From NCBI GenBank assembly GCA_016721315.1, contig JADKIL010000018.1, forward strand, positions 1 to 64,000: DNA of 64,000 nucleotides. Direction: 5' to 3'. Shown here piece by piece: positions 16,260 through 25,324 of this stretch. Numbering within the stretch: position 1 is the stretch's first letter; the number at the start of each line of letters is the position of its first letter. The stretch is from Candidatus Villigracilis vicinus (GTDB lineage Bacteria; Chloroflexota; Anaerolineae; Anaerolineales; Villigracilaceae). A program made the position numbers and the translations under genes. The notes beneath the pieces were generated by a model. The model searched no databases, was not told the DNA's origin, and worked only from the letters and a program-made list of their open reading frames with translations.

Positions 16260-16507
16260 TCTGTGTCGTATGCCGAGAGTCCCACACCGTGAGCGGATTT
16301 TCCTCCATCAGCTTTGCACGCGACGAATTTCGGGCAGTCGTTCATCAAGTCCCTGCACAGGTCTGCCCCGCCTGTGGCGAATCCTTTTTAGATGAAGCAA
16401 CCACCATCGACCTCTTGAAGAGGGTCGAGCAAATTTTAGAAGAAGGCGTACTGGACGTCGTTCACGATTACGCATCTCTCCTCTCCCTCTGGGAGAGGGC
16501 AGGGTGA
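16256..16507 (+). CDS. YgiT/MqsA-type zinc-finger antitoxin
   Basis: 83 residues from ATG 16,256. Two CxxC pairs (CVVC near the start and CPACGESFLD) would bind one zinc, as in the MqsA N-terminal domain, and the helix DEATTIDLLKRVEQILEEG follows. The C-terminal DNA-binding HTH of full MqsA is absent, as in many DUF4258 partners. The last ~10 codons (SLLSLWERAG) lie inside a palindromic REP-like repeat (CTCTCCC/GGGAGAG, 16,481-16,497), so the tail is probably repeat-derived. Confidence 0.85.
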   Translation: MICVVCRESHTVSGFSSISFARDEFRAVVHQVPAQVCPACGESFLDEATTIDLLKRVEQILEEGVLDVVHDYASLLSLWERAG

Positions 16508-16514
16508 GGGCACT

Positions 16515-17630
16515 ATGCTCAAACCAAATTTTTATAAAGATAGTTTTTTGATTTTGGCATTGTGTATTACTGCCTGTACAACGGCTCCTGCTTCGCCCAC
16601 TGCCACCCTCCCTCCACCCATCGTGACGGTGATTCACCCAACCGAAACGCACACACCAACCTCCACGCCGCAAGTGACACCCACCGCCACAGCCTTGCCG
16701 CATCTCATGTATCCCTACACCATTGCGGGCTTGCGTGAACGTCAATTCGAAGGCGGAGTCATCGAGATCGGCGCACGTATCGCCTTCAACGATCAATTCA
16801 GCAGTTATCTCATCTCTTATCCGTCAGACGGGTTGCGTATTACTGGCGTGTTAAACCTCCCGGCAGGGGAGGGGAGCTTTCCCGTCATCGTCATGAACCA
16901 CGGTTTTTATCCGCGCAGTGAATACACCTCAGGCGACGGCTCACAGCGTGCCGCAGAATATCTAGCGCAACGCGGCTATATCACTATCTCGTCCGATTAC
17001 CGCACCTGGGGCACTTCTGACTTTGGCGTTTCCTTCTTCCACACCGGCTTGGTTACGGATGTCATGAACCTGCTTGCCTCCCTCGATTCCATCCCGCAGG
17101 CTGATGTCTCACGCATCGGCATGTGGGGGCATAGCATGGGCGGCGGCATCACGACAAAAATCCTCACGCTCAATTCTCCTGTGCGAGCGGCGGTCTTATA
17201 CGCACCCAACTCCGCCGACGATGCCGACCTGATCGCGCGCTGGGGCTATGGCTGCATTGGCGATATCGCTGCCGGTGAGCTGCTCGAAACTTGCAACTCG
17301 GCAGATGTGCTTCCCGAGTCGCTCCCAGCGCAGGTCATTGCCGCTTATAAAGAATCAGCTCAAAGCGCAGAGCGGATGCGCGAGGTCGCTCCGTTCTATC
17401 ATTTAGACCTCGTCTCAGTCCCGGTGCAGATCCACATCGGCTCTGCCGACGGCGATTACATCGGCTCGACTCCGCCAGAATGGTCGTATAAATTAAATCA
17501 AGGTCTGCTCGACGCAAACAAAGATGTTGAAATGTTCGTCTACCAAAATCAGCGCCACTCCTTCACCGGCGACGCCTGGACTCTGTTCATGGATCGCGCC
17601 GTCGCATTTTTTGATGAGAACTTAAAATAA
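16515..17630 (+). CDS. Secreted lipoprotein alpha/beta hydrolase (copy 1)
   Basis: 371 residues. Lipobox CITAC is at about residue 20, then a Pro/Thr linker to about 65. The hydrolase domain begins with YTIAGLRERQFEGG. VIVMNHGFYPR is the oxyanion region; GHSMGGGITTK holds the nucleophile Ser. GSADGDYIG carries a likely Asp, and NQRHSF the catalytic His. This is the dienelactone hydrolase/prolyl oligopeptidase-like superfamily; likely substrates are esters or short peptides outside the cell. It is a tandem paralogue of the next gene. Confidence 0.85.
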   Translation: MLKPNFYKDSFLILALCITACTTAPASPTATLPPPIVTVIHPTETHTPTSTPQVTPTATALPHLMYPYTIAGLRERQFEGGVIEIGARIAFNDQFSSYLISYPSDGLRITGVLNLPAGEGSFPVIVMNHGFYPRSEYTSGDGSQRAAEYLAQRGYITISSDYRTWGTSDFGVSFFHTGLVTDVMNLLASLDSIPQADVSRIGMWGHSMGGGITTKILTLNSPVRAAVLYAPNSADDADLIARWGYGCIGDIAAGELLETCNSADVLPESLPAQVIAAYKESAQSAERMREVAPFYHLDLVSVPVQIHIGSADGDYIGSTPPEWSYKLNQGLLDANKDVEMFVYQNQRHSFTGDAWTLFMDRAVAFFDENLK

Positions 17631-17693
17631 GCGCTTGGACTCCTAAAGTTCTACTTCAGGAAATTCTGAGCCTACAAGCTCAATTGGTGATAT

Positions 17694-18785
17694 ATGAAAA
17701 AAATTACTCTTATCCTTATTTCTATAATTATTTCTGCCTGTAGTAGCACAGCCCCCGCTACACCTGTCATACCAGAATTGGTTGTCACGATTGTCCAGCC
17801 CACCTCTCTACCGACCAAAATTCCGCAGCCCACTGCCACCCTCACCACCGAGCAGGCAATGCAGCCATACACCATTGCAGGGTTACGCGAACGTGAATAC
17901 GAAAGCGGCACCATCAAGCGCGGCGAACCCGTGTTGGAAACCGATAACTTTACCCGCTATCTCATTTCATACCCAAGTGATGGGTTGACCATTACCGGCG
18001 TTTTGCAAATCCCAAAAGTAGGCGAGTCGCCTTATCCGGTCATCGTTATGAACCACGGATTTTTCTCGCGCTACATCTATAACTCTGGCGACGGCACCGA
18101 CCGCGCCGCCGAATTCCTCAATCGCCGCGGCTATCTCACCATTTCATCCGATTATCGCAGTTGGGGCGATTCAGACACCGATGTCAGCCTGTTCTACTCC
18201 GGGCTTGCCATCGATGTCATCAACCTAATGAACGCGCTTCCGTCCATCCCCGAAGCCGACACACAGCGCATTGGCATGTGGGGGCATAGTATGGGCGGCG
18301 GCATCACCGCCAAAGTCCTCACCATCGACTCGCGTGTCAAAGCGGCGGTCTTATACTCATCTGTCAGCGCCGATTTTGCCGACGTGATCGGTCGTTGGGG
18401 TCCCGGCTGTGTTGGGGATGTGCTGGTGGGCGAAGCGACGTTCGGCTGCAACTCTTCGGATATCATCCCATTGAGTCTGCCCGCCGATCTAAGCGCCTCC
18501 TACTTTGACGCGACAACGGATCCTGTAATGCTGGAAGCGGTTTCCCCGATCTATCATTTTGAAACCGTCACCGCCTCTGTCCAGGTCGTATACGGTACCG
18601 AAGACGGCAAAACCTCCGCAGGCACCCCGCCTGAGTGGTCACAGAAAATGTATGCTGCCTTTGTCGATGCCGGCGTCGAGGCGGAAATATTTGGCTACGA
18701 GGGCGAAGAACATTCCTTCATCGGCGACCCGTGGTTCGTGTTCATGGCAAAGACACAGTTGTTCTTTGATAAGCATGTGAAGTAG
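17694..18785 (+). CDS. Secreted lipoprotein alpha/beta hydrolase (copy 2)
   Basis: 363 residues with lipobox IISAC. The domain order and motifs are the same as in the preceding gene: YTIAGLREREYESG, VIVMNHGFFSR, GHSMGGGITAK (Ser nucleophile), GTEDGKTSAG and EEHSFIGD. Both copies keep a complete catalytic triad, so both are probably active. The 63-base gap has no obvious terminator, so the two may be co-transcribed. The pair arose by tandem duplication followed by strong divergence of the linker. Confidence 0.85.
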   Translation: MKKITLILISIIISACSSTAPATPVIPELVVTIVQPTSLPTKIPQPTATLTTEQAMQPYTIAGLREREYESGTIKRGEPVLETDNFTRYLISYPSDGLTITGVLQIPKVGESPYPVIVMNHGFFSRYIYNSGDGTDRAAEFLNRRGYLTISSDYRSWGDSDTDVSLFYSGLAIDVINLMNALPSIPEADTQRIGMWGHSMGGGITAKVLTIDSRVKAAVLYSSVSADFADVIGRWGPGCVGDVLVGEATFGCNSSDIIPLSLPADLSASYFDATTDPVMLEAVSPIYHFETVTASVQVVYGTEDGKTSAGTPPEWSQKMYAAFVDAGVEAEIFGYEGEEHSFIGDPWFVFMAKTQLFFDKHVK

Positions 18786-18825
18786 TACCAGACGATCCGT
18801 AATAAATCAATCGAAACGAGACTTC

Positions 18826-19615
18826 ATGACAGAAACATCATCGCACCTCCCAGATAATAAAGTCCTTGCCGCTTTTATTCTGGTCATTCTGCTGGGCGGC
18901 TCGAACTCGGTTGCCATCCGTTTCAGTAATCTGGAACTCGCCCCATTCTGGGGTGCCTTTCTGCGTTTTGCCCCCGCCGCCTTCGTCTTCTGGATGATCT
19001 TCCTCGTCAGAAAAATGGAATTACCCAGCCTGCGCGATTCATCCGTGATCGCTCTGAACGGATTTCTCTCCAGCGGCGCGAGCTTTGCTTTGTTGTATTG
19101 GGCGTTGCAAACTGTGCCAGTCAGTCTTGCCACTGTTGTGATCTCCACCAGCCCATTGTTCACCCTCTAGCGTGGAATTTTTGCCCGGCATCTTTGCCTT
19201 GGTTGCAAGCGCCTTGATCGCCGCAGAAGGCAACGTCATTTTTAAAATGGTCTCCCTGAAAAGTGACCCGATCATCATTAATGCGTTATCAATGAGTTCC
19301 GGGGCTTTGTTTTTAGTTTCTGCTTCTTTTTTTGCACATGAAGCCTGGGTTTTGCCCTCTGCACCGAAAGTATGGGGCGCTCTGGTCTATCTCATTCTGG
19401 GCGGCTCGGTGGTGATGTTCTACATGTTCGTTTACGTCCTCTCCAAATGGACGGCGTCTGCGGCGTCTTATGCCATTCTTTTCTTCCCGCTCATCGCCAC
19501 CTCTCTGGCTGCCTGGCTGGCAAAAGAGACAGTCACTCTGCCTTTCATTCTGGGCGGGTTGCTCGTGCTTCTTGGGGTGTGGGTGGGAGCCTTTTATAAG
19601 AAAACTGGCTCTTGA
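18826..19615 (+). pseudogene. EamA/DMT-type transporter with an internal deletion
   Basis: The first part (18,826-19,170) has the typical EamA opening with membrane segments and ends at TSPLFTL followed by TAG. The second part (from 19,172, EFLPGIFALVASALIAAEGN) covers the second EamA repeat. Intact relatives carry about 35-45 residues between these points (two membrane segments' worth), which are missing here with loss of frame. The total of 261 residues compares with the usual ~300. Substrate unknown. Non-functional as written, unless the assembly dropped bases. Confidence 0.8.
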
Positions 19616-19679
19616 CGCGCCTTTGCGATTGTCATAAAATTTCTTTAATATCTTATTCCACGAAAGGAGGCTCGAAAAC

Positions 19680-19742
19680 ATGCAAGCTATCTTAGTATCC
19701 ACAGTTCAATTGTTTAGCGCGCCTCCCTGTGAGTTGATGTAG
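19680..19742 (+). CDS. 20-aa ORF with strong ribosome site, possible leader peptide
   Basis: AAAGGAGG lies about 9 bases before ATG 19,680. The peptide ends in LFSAPPCELM. A strong terminator-like hairpin follows 22 bases after the stop, and the RIO kinase gene starts 80 bases beyond it. The layout of short ORF, terminator and gene resembles attenuation control. It has a Ser-Ala-Pro core like the other leader ORF in this window (45,768-45,845). Expression is not proven. Confidence 0.45.
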   Translation: MQAILVSTVQLFSAPPCELM

Positions 19743-19763
19743 TTTCGTCTATCTCAAACCCTC

Positions 19764-19795
19764 AACCGCAGGCGTGCTCCGCCTGCGGTTTTTAT
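19764..19795 (+). terminator. Intrinsic terminator before the RIO kinase gene
   Basis: AACCGCAGGC and GCCTGCGGTT form a 10-bp stem with a 7-base loop, followed by TTTTTATTT. Confidence 0.8.
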
Positions 19796-19875
19796 TTAAA
19801 CCCCGTCCACCCCAGACCGCAGGAGAGTTCTTTCTGTGGTCTTTTGTTTAACATACGATAAGGCAGTCACTGACA

Positions 19876-20904
19876 ATGAATACAAATAACGACCTGTACG
19901 AACTTTTTGATGATCTGGATGATGAAGAAAAACTGAATACCACCCTGGAATCTGGGAAGCGGCGTCCGCGCACTACGGGGAAGCATCCCAAAAGTCTATC
20001 CGCGGCAGACAGGCTTTTCAAGCACAAGCAGGACGATTCGCGCACTACATTTAAGTTCACCTACAAAGCTGCCCGTTTTGAGGAATGGTGGCTGCTTGAG
20101 TCGTTGGGTGCGTTCTATGAGCACAAATGGATCTCGGATGTCTTGCGCAGGGTCAAAGGCGGAAAAGAAGCCTCGGTATACCAGTGCAAGCCCGGCGTCG
20201 AGGTGGATGCGCCGCTGCTGGCTGCGAAGATCTACCGTCCGCGCTCACTGCGCAATCTTAAGAATGACCAGCAATACCGCGTCGGTCGCCATGATATTGA
20301 CGAAGACGGTCACGCTTTATGGAAGGAAGCCGACATCAATGCCATTGCCAAGCGTACAAGCTATGGTGAAGAAGTGCGCCACCAATCCTGGATCGCGTAC
20401 GAATTCGTCACCATGGAAAAGTTCTTTGAAGCCGGCATGGACGTGCCCAAGCCGTATGCCAAAGAGAAGAATTCCATCCTGATGGAATTCATTGGCGATG
20501 CCGCCACTGCTGCACCAGCATTGAGCGGCATATCCCTGGACCGCGACGAGGCAAAGCCGTTATTCGAGCGCGTCGTCCGCAACATTGATATTATGCTCTC
20601 ACTGGATCGTATCCACGGTGATCTTTCGGCATATAACATTCTCTATTGGCAGGGTGAGATCAAGTTCATTGATTTCCCGCAGGTGGTTTTTCCCGAATCG
20701 AACCCGTCTTCATGGGGCATCTTTCAACGTGACGTAACTCGTATCTGCCAGTATTTTTCCGCACAGGGTGTCCGTACGGATGCCCGCAAACTCGCCGCAG
20801 ACTTGTGGACTTCACACGGGCATCGCGTGTTTGAAAAGGTGGACCCAAAATATCTTGACCCGAACGACCCCAATGATCGCAAGTTGTGGGATCAGCAGAG
20901 ATAG
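19876..20904 (+). CDS. RIO-type serine kinase
   Basis: 342 residues. An acidic N-terminus (DDLDDEE) and a basic stretch precede the kinase fold. GGKEASVYQC is the RIO-type phosphate loop, LAAKIYRP holds the ATP-binding Lys, HGDLSAYNIL the catalytic Asp and Asn, and IDFPQ the metal-binding Asp (RIO kinases use IDxxQ instead of DFG). RIO1-like proteins act in ribosome maturation in archaea and eukaryotes; the role of the bacterial members is unclear. It stands alone and may be under the leader/terminator control described upstream. Confidence 0.92.
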   Translation: MNTNNDLYELFDDLDDEEKLNTTLESGKRRPRTTGKHPKSLSAADRLFKHKQDDSRTTFKFTYKAARFEEWWLLESLGAFYEHKWISDVLRRVKGGKEASVYQCKPGVEVDAPLLAAKIYRPRSLRNLKNDQQYRVGRHDIDEDGHALWKEADINAIAKRTSYGEEVRHQSWIAYEFVTMEKFFEAGMDVPKPYAKEKNSILMEFIGDAATAAPALSGISLDRDEAKPLFERVVRNIDIMLSLDRIHGDLSAYNILYWQGEIKFIDFPQVVFPESNPSSWGIFQRDVTRICQYFSAQGVRTDARKLAADLWTSHGHRVFEKVDPKYLDPNDPNDRKLWDQQR

Positions 20905-20991
20905 GAGCGTCTTCCTTGATTTCTTTAAGTGCGCATAGGCATAATATAACTACCTAGTTTACAAAACATTCTTCGTCCCAAATAAACTTCC

Positions 20992-21021
20992 CTCTCTCCC
21001 AGCGGGTGAGGGGGAGAGGTG
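20992..21021. repeat. REP-like hairpin in a 295-base intergenic region
   Basis: CCTCTCTCCC and GGGGGAGAGG form a stem, close to the repeat that ends the antitoxin gene at 16,507. The rest of 20,905-21,199 shows no gene. Confidence 0.6.
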
Positions 21022-21199
21022 CATTGAGCCCGCCGGAATAGCGAGGGTCTCCGACGAAATACGAGCTTAATGTTTTTTCTTTGCGCCTCTGCGTCTTTGC
21101 TTTAATTTTTTTGTGCAAAGCGTTCAATATGGCTACGTAGGTCTTTCTTCTTTTCCCATTTGCCCTTCCTCAATTACAATTAACCACAGGAGATCATTT

Positions 21200-22627
21200 A
21201 TGAACAACGTCCGCCCGCAATTGAAATTGATGAACGAAGAACAAGTGCAGGAAGCCCATAAAAATGTTTTGCGAGTGTTGAGCGAAACCGGCGTGCGCGT
21301 CGACTCGCCAGAGATCTTGCAGATGCTCGAGTGGAAATTAGGGTTGAAATCCCAGGACCGTATCATCAAATTCCCGCCAGCCGTTGTGGAAGAGGCGATC
21401 AAGTCTGCACCCAAGACGATCGACGTATATGACCGCCGCGGCGAGCCGAAATTGAAATTGGGCGAAGACCGTCTGCGCTTTGGGGTGGGGGTGACGGCGC
21501 TGTTTTATCAAAATCCTGTCGATGAGACTCTTGATATTTTCAAACGTGAAAACTTTCGTGACTTAGTGAGACTCGGCTCAAGCTTGAAACATTACGACGT
21601 GATCTCAACCGTGGGCATTGTTCGCGATGTGAAGGAAGAATTGGGCGATATGTATGGTTCGTTGGAGCATATTTCCAATACCACCAAGCCCCTCGTTCTG
21701 CTCGTCTCGGATGAGAATCGTTTCCCGGATGTGCTGGATATGTTCGAGCATTTGAACGGCAGGGAAGTTGGCGATAAGCCTTATGTGATCCCGTATTTCA
21801 ACCCGGTCAGTCCGCTTGTAATGAACGCGGGCACGGTCGATAAGATGAAGGTCGCCATTGAGCGTGGACTCCCCATCATCTTCTCCAATTACAGCATGGC
21901 GGGCGCGTCCACGCCGCTCACCCCGGCGGGCACTCTCACGTTGCTCATGGCAGAACTCCTCGCTGGTTTGGTTATCAGCCAGACCATTAAGAAAGGCGCG
22001 CAAATTTTACTGGGCATGTTGCCCGTTTACTTTGACATGCGCACCATGCTCAACTTCTATGACCCGCAAAGTATCCTCATCAGCGTTGCCTGTTCCGAGA
22101 TGATGAAGTTCTATGGCATTCCCCATTGCTCCACATCTGGCAGCGGCACCGGCTGGGGCATGGATTTGATCGCCGCAGATACCTACTGGATGAACACCCT
22201 TGCGCTTCTTCTCTCTAACGGACACCTTGCTCCGTTCATTGGAGATTCTCTTGGCTCGAAATCCATCTCGCCAACGACCTTTGTTCATTGCCATGAGATC
22301 ATCGATCAGGCATTGCGCATCCATAACGGCTTCCAATTAGATGATGCGAATTCAGCTGTGGACGAGATCTTCAAGGTGGGTCCCGGCAAAAGTTTCTTGA
22401 ATCAGCCGTCCACGTTGAAGAACTACAAAACTGGCTATTACGTCAGTGGTGTCTATCCGCGCTATAGCATGGAAAAGTGGATGGACGCCGGTCAGCCGCC
22501 TGCGCGCCAGGTCTTGCGCCAAAAAACGCAGGATCTCATGGCGTCTGCACCTGTTTTGGACGAGTATGCTGAGTTCATTGCAAAAGGGGAGGAGTTCATT
22601 AAGCAAAGATTTCACGATATACTTTAA
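21200..22627 (+). CDS. MttB-family methyltransferase (trimethylamine methyltransferase-like, non-pyrrolysine)
   Basis: 475 residues from ATG 21,200 behind AGGAGA. It matches the MttB superfamily along its whole length (EEQVQEAHKNVLRVLSETGV near the start, SGSGTGWGMD and GKSFLNQPSTL near the end). There is no in-frame TAG, so it is a non-pyrrolysine member. Such enzymes, for example MtgB and MtpB, demethylate glycine betaine, proline betaine or carnitine by transferring methyl to a corrinoid protein. No corrinoid protein or reactivase is encoded nearby, so the substrate and partner cannot be told from this window. It may be co-transcribed with the lipoprotein gene 12 bases downstream. Confidence 0.9.
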   Translation: MNNVRPQLKLMNEEQVQEAHKNVLRVLSETGVRVDSPEILQMLEWKLGLKSQDRIIKFPPAVVEEAIKSAPKTIDVYDRRGEPKLKLGEDRLRFGVGVTALFYQNPVDETLDIFKRENFRDLVRLGSSLKHYDVISTVGIVRDVKEELGDMYGSLEHISNTTKPLVLLVSDENRFPDVLDMFEHLNGREVGDKPYVIPYFNPVSPLVMNAGTVDKMKVAIERGLPIIFSNYSMAGASTPLTPAGTLTLLMAELLAGLVISQTIKKGAQILLGMLPVYFDMRTMLNFYDPQSILISVACSEMMKFYGIPHCSTSGSGTGWGMDLIAADTYWMNTLALLLSNGHLAPFIGDSLGSKSISPTTFVHCHEIIDQALRIHNGFQLDDANSAVDEIFKVGPGKSFLNQPSTLKNYKTGYYVSGVYPRYSMEKWMDAGQPPARQVLRQKTQDLMASAPVLDEYAEFIAKGEEFIKQRFHDIL

Positions 22628-22639
22628 ATAGGAGTTCAT

Positions 22640-23374
22640 GTGCGTAAATATTTATTTCAAGTTACCCTGCTTCTTGTCATGTTTGCTTGTGTTGTGCCCG
22701 GTATGCCTGCGCCGCAAGTGGAGCCTTTGCCAAGTTTTGATCCCAATGCGCTTGGGACTACCATCGCTCTAACCGCCGCAGTGGCGCAAACTCAGACCGC
22801 TTTGAAGCTGCCAACTGCCACATATACTCCATTGCCAACGCGAACTCCATCTCTGACACCAACCTATACGCCAACCTTTCTCTTTGCGCTGCCAACATTG
22901 ACCCCGATCCCAACCTTCACGGTTCCACCAACTATTGGCACACTTGAAACCCCGGGCGAAAAAGCCTCGGGCGGCGACGAGGGTGAAGAAGGCAAAACAG
23001 AGACAAAGAAGAAAGATGAAGACCCAAGAAAAATGTCCGGGAAGGAATGGTCTTGTGTTTGGTACGGCTTGAAGCCGCCGCGTCATACGATTTTTAAACC
23101 CAAAACACCATTCACAGTAGAGTGGACATTGTTTAATAGCGGTACAAAGACGTGGCCGTTTCAGGGCGTCGATTTTATTTATCAAAGCGGGTTCCGTCAT
23201 GAAGGAACCAAGATCCAAGACTTTTTCAAAAGCGTACCCTCCGGTGGCGAAATAAGGGTAACAGCATCGTTCATTGCTCCCAAAGCTCCGGGTGAGTACC
23301 AGACCTTTTTCAATTTATTGGTTGGTAAAAGAAAGTTTTGTCCGGTAGCGTATTACTTTAAAGTAGAAGACTAA
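22640..23374 (+). CDS. Lipoprotein with NBR1-like Ig domain
   Basis: 244 residues from GTG 22,640. Lipobox MFAC is followed by a long Pro/Thr linker (about 45-105), then a charged stretch (GGDEGEEGKTETKKKDED). The C-terminal ~100 residues (WSCVWYGLKPP...FTVEWTLFNSGTKTWPFQGV...SGGEIRVTASFIAPKAPGEYQTFFNLLV) fit the four-tryptophan/NBR1-like Ig domain found in surface lipoproteins of Chloroflexota. It is probably surface-exposed; the ligand is unknown. Confidence 0.85.
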   Translation: MRKYLFQVTLLLVMFACVVPGMPAPQVEPLPSFDPNALGTTIALTAAVAQTQTALKLPTATYTPLPTRTPSLTPTYTPTFLFALPTLTPIPTFTVPPTIGTLETPGEKASGGDEGEEGKTETKKKDEDPRKMSGKEWSCVWYGLKPPRHTIFKPKTPFTVEWTLFNSGTKTWPFQGVDFIYQSGFRHEGTKIQDFFKSVPSGGEIRVTASFIAPKAPGEYQTFFNLLVGKRKFCPVAYYFKVED

Positions 23375-23546
23375 AGTTTTTTGCATGCCTGAGAAAGCCT
23401 GTATACGAAAAATGCGCATAGCCAGTAAATCCTTAAGCCCCATCTATTAAAGTTAAACTTTCACTATACAATTAAACAAAGTAAAATCACTCAGGTAACG
23501 ATGTTTGCTTATTCCGTGTCTCGTACCTCGAAGATGATAAACTCAA

Positions 23547-23587
23547 TGCGCCATGCCGCAAATTCTGCCATGGCGCATTTTTGTTTG
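23547..23587 (+). terminator. Hairpin with T-run upstream of the peptide-binding protein gene
   Basis: AATGCGCCATG pairs with CATGGCGCATT and is followed by TTTG. It may end the preceding transcript or attenuate the next. Confidence 0.55.
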
Positions 23588-23621
23588 TGTATAACCCACA
23601 TTGCCAATGGAGGATGATTTT

Positions 23622-25265
23622 ATGAAACAAAAAAAGATATATTTACTTTTCACCCTGATTGCATTATTTATATCTGCATGTAGCGGCGGGGGAGCTTCGC
23701 AGCCTGCTGTGGTGCGAGTTGGATGGGCTGGCAGCCCTGATACGCTCAACCCAGGGATCGCGATCTTAGCTGAGGCGTATACAGTGTTTGAGCTTGTATA
23801 CGATTCAATGTACGATCTGAATTTGGATGGCACCTTCACGTTGAGTCTTGCTGAAAGCGCGGTTGTTTCAGAAGATGGGACAGTGTGGACCTTCAAGATC
23901 CGTGATGGTATCAATTGGCACGACGGACAGCCCCTTACCGCGGAAGATGTTGCCTGGACGTATAACCTGTATAAGGATACGCCCGAATATCCTTATCTGA
24001 ACGGCTATTACACAGCCTACTTCAGCAAGATCGAGGCGACACCAAACAACGAAGTGGTATTAACCCTTACAGAAGCCATTCCCAACATTGAAAGCCAGTT
24101 GGTTTTCCTCTACATTCTTCCCAAACATGTCTGGGAAAATGTAGACAAGATAGAATTCGATAATGTTGAAATGATCGGTTCTGGTCCATTTAAAATGACC
24201 GAGTATGTTGCAAATGAATTCGTGCGCCTGACAGCTAATAAGGAACATTTCTTAACCCCTCCAAAAGTGGATGAGGTCATTTTCCAAACCTTTGAAAATC
24301 AAGATGCGCTCGTCCAGGCGATCAAGACCGGGCAGGTGGATATGATCACCGAAATGCCCAACACTGCTGCAGAGTCACTGAAATCCGATGAGAACATTGA
24401 GTTAGTGGTCGGGGCTCCGTTGGCTCCAAGTATCACCGATATCATCTTTAACCAGATCGACCCCGAAAATTGTCCGACCGACGCGGGCGGGCTGTGTACA
24501 GGGCACCCGGCGCTGCGTGATAGAAATGTCCGCCTTGCGATGTCGCATGCCACAGACAAACAAAAGCTCATTGATGTGATTTTGCTTGGGCTTGGCACTC
24601 CTGGTCTGACCTTGATCCCTGACGGTTTGGGCGTTTGGTACAACGACTCACTCGTGGATTATGGTTTTGATGTCGCCAAAGCGAATTCGATCCTCGACGA
24701 TGCGGGGTATCTCGATGTAGACGGGGACGGCATTCGCGATATGCCCGACGGCTCTCGCCCTTTGACCTTCCGCTTGAACTGGCCCAGCGACAGTATCGTT
24801 GCACCGCGCATGTCTGAACTGCTTGCTGAGATGTGGAGTGAGATCGGCATCAGCCTTGAACCACAGGCAGTGGACCCGGACGCGTTAACCGCCCAATGCT
24901 GCCCCGCATTTGATTTTGACATCATGATCTGGGGCTGGGCATCAGACCCGGACCCAAGTTCCCTGCTTTACGTGTACGCATCGGATGGTATCTCGAGCGG
25001 CTCCAGCGAAACCGGCTACTCGAACCCGGCATACGATGATCTTTACGCAAAACAACAATTGGAACTCAACTTCGACGCGCGCAAAGAGATCGTTTGGGAA
25101 ATGCAAAAGATCGTCCATGACGATGTTGTGTATGTCATTCCATTCTATACTGCAAGTGTTCAGGCGTATCGCAAGGATCGTTTTACCGGCTGGGTAACTG
25201 ACCAGTCCAAGGTGGAGCTTGCAGATGTAACCTCCCTCGTCCTGATCGAGCCGGTTACAAAGTAA
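23622..25265 (+). CDS. Oligopeptide/dipeptide ABC transporter substrate-binding lipoprotein
   Basis: 547 residues from ATG 23,622 (GGAGG about 10 bases upstream). Lipobox ISAC, then the SBP_bac_5 fold: SPDTLNPGIA, the DGTVWTFKIRDGINWHDGQPLTAEDV signature, and the family-wide C-terminal region ending FTGWVTD. It captures peptides or similar solutes outside the membrane for the permeases encoded next. A strong hairpin separates it from the permease genes, which fits the usual higher expression of the binding protein. Confidence 0.93.
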   Translation: MKQKKIYLLFTLIALFISACSGGGASQPAVVRVGWAGSPDTLNPGIAILAEAYTVFELVYDSMYDLNLDGTFTLSLAESAVVSEDGTVWTFKIRDGINWHDGQPLTAEDVAWTYNLYKDTPEYPYLNGYYTAYFSKIEATPNNEVVLTLTEAIPNIESQLVFLYILPKHVWENVDKIEFDNVEMIGSGPFKMTEYVANEFVRLTANKEHFLTPPKVDEVIFQTFENQDALVQAIKTGQVDMITEMPNTAAESLKSDENIELVVGAPLAPSITDIIFNQIDPENCPTDAGGLCTGHPALRDRNVRLAMSHATDKQKLIDVILLGLGTPGLTLIPDGLGVWYNDSLVDYGFDVAKANSILDDAGYLDVDGDGIRDMPDGSRPLTFRLNWPSDSIVAPRMSELLAEMWSEIGISLEPQAVDPDALTAQCCPAFDFDIMIWGWASDPDPSSLLYVYASDGISSGSSETGYSNPAYDDLYAKQQLELNFDARKEIVWEMQKIVHDDVVYVIPFYTASVQAYRKDRFTGWVTDQSKVELADVTSLVLIEPVTK

Positions 25266-25282
25266 ACAACTTTTAGAATATG

Positions 25283-25312
25283 GGCGCCGACCCGCGAAAG
25301 GTCGGCGCCCAA
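25283..25312 (+). promoter_or_regulatory. Intercistronic hairpin
   Basis: GGGCGCCGACC and GGTCGGCGCCC form a perfect 11-bp stem without a T-run. It probably stabilises or partly terminates the binding-protein transcript. It also covers the ATG at 25,280, which argues against that start for the permease. Confidence 0.7.
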
Positions 25313-25324
25313 AGAGAGTGCCCC

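Noticed and set aside
25280..25324. ATG at 25,280 as the start of the DppB-type permease
   Set aside because: The extra codons lie in a strong hairpin and have no family counterpart. TTG 25,325 gives the usual N-terminus, though this is not certain.
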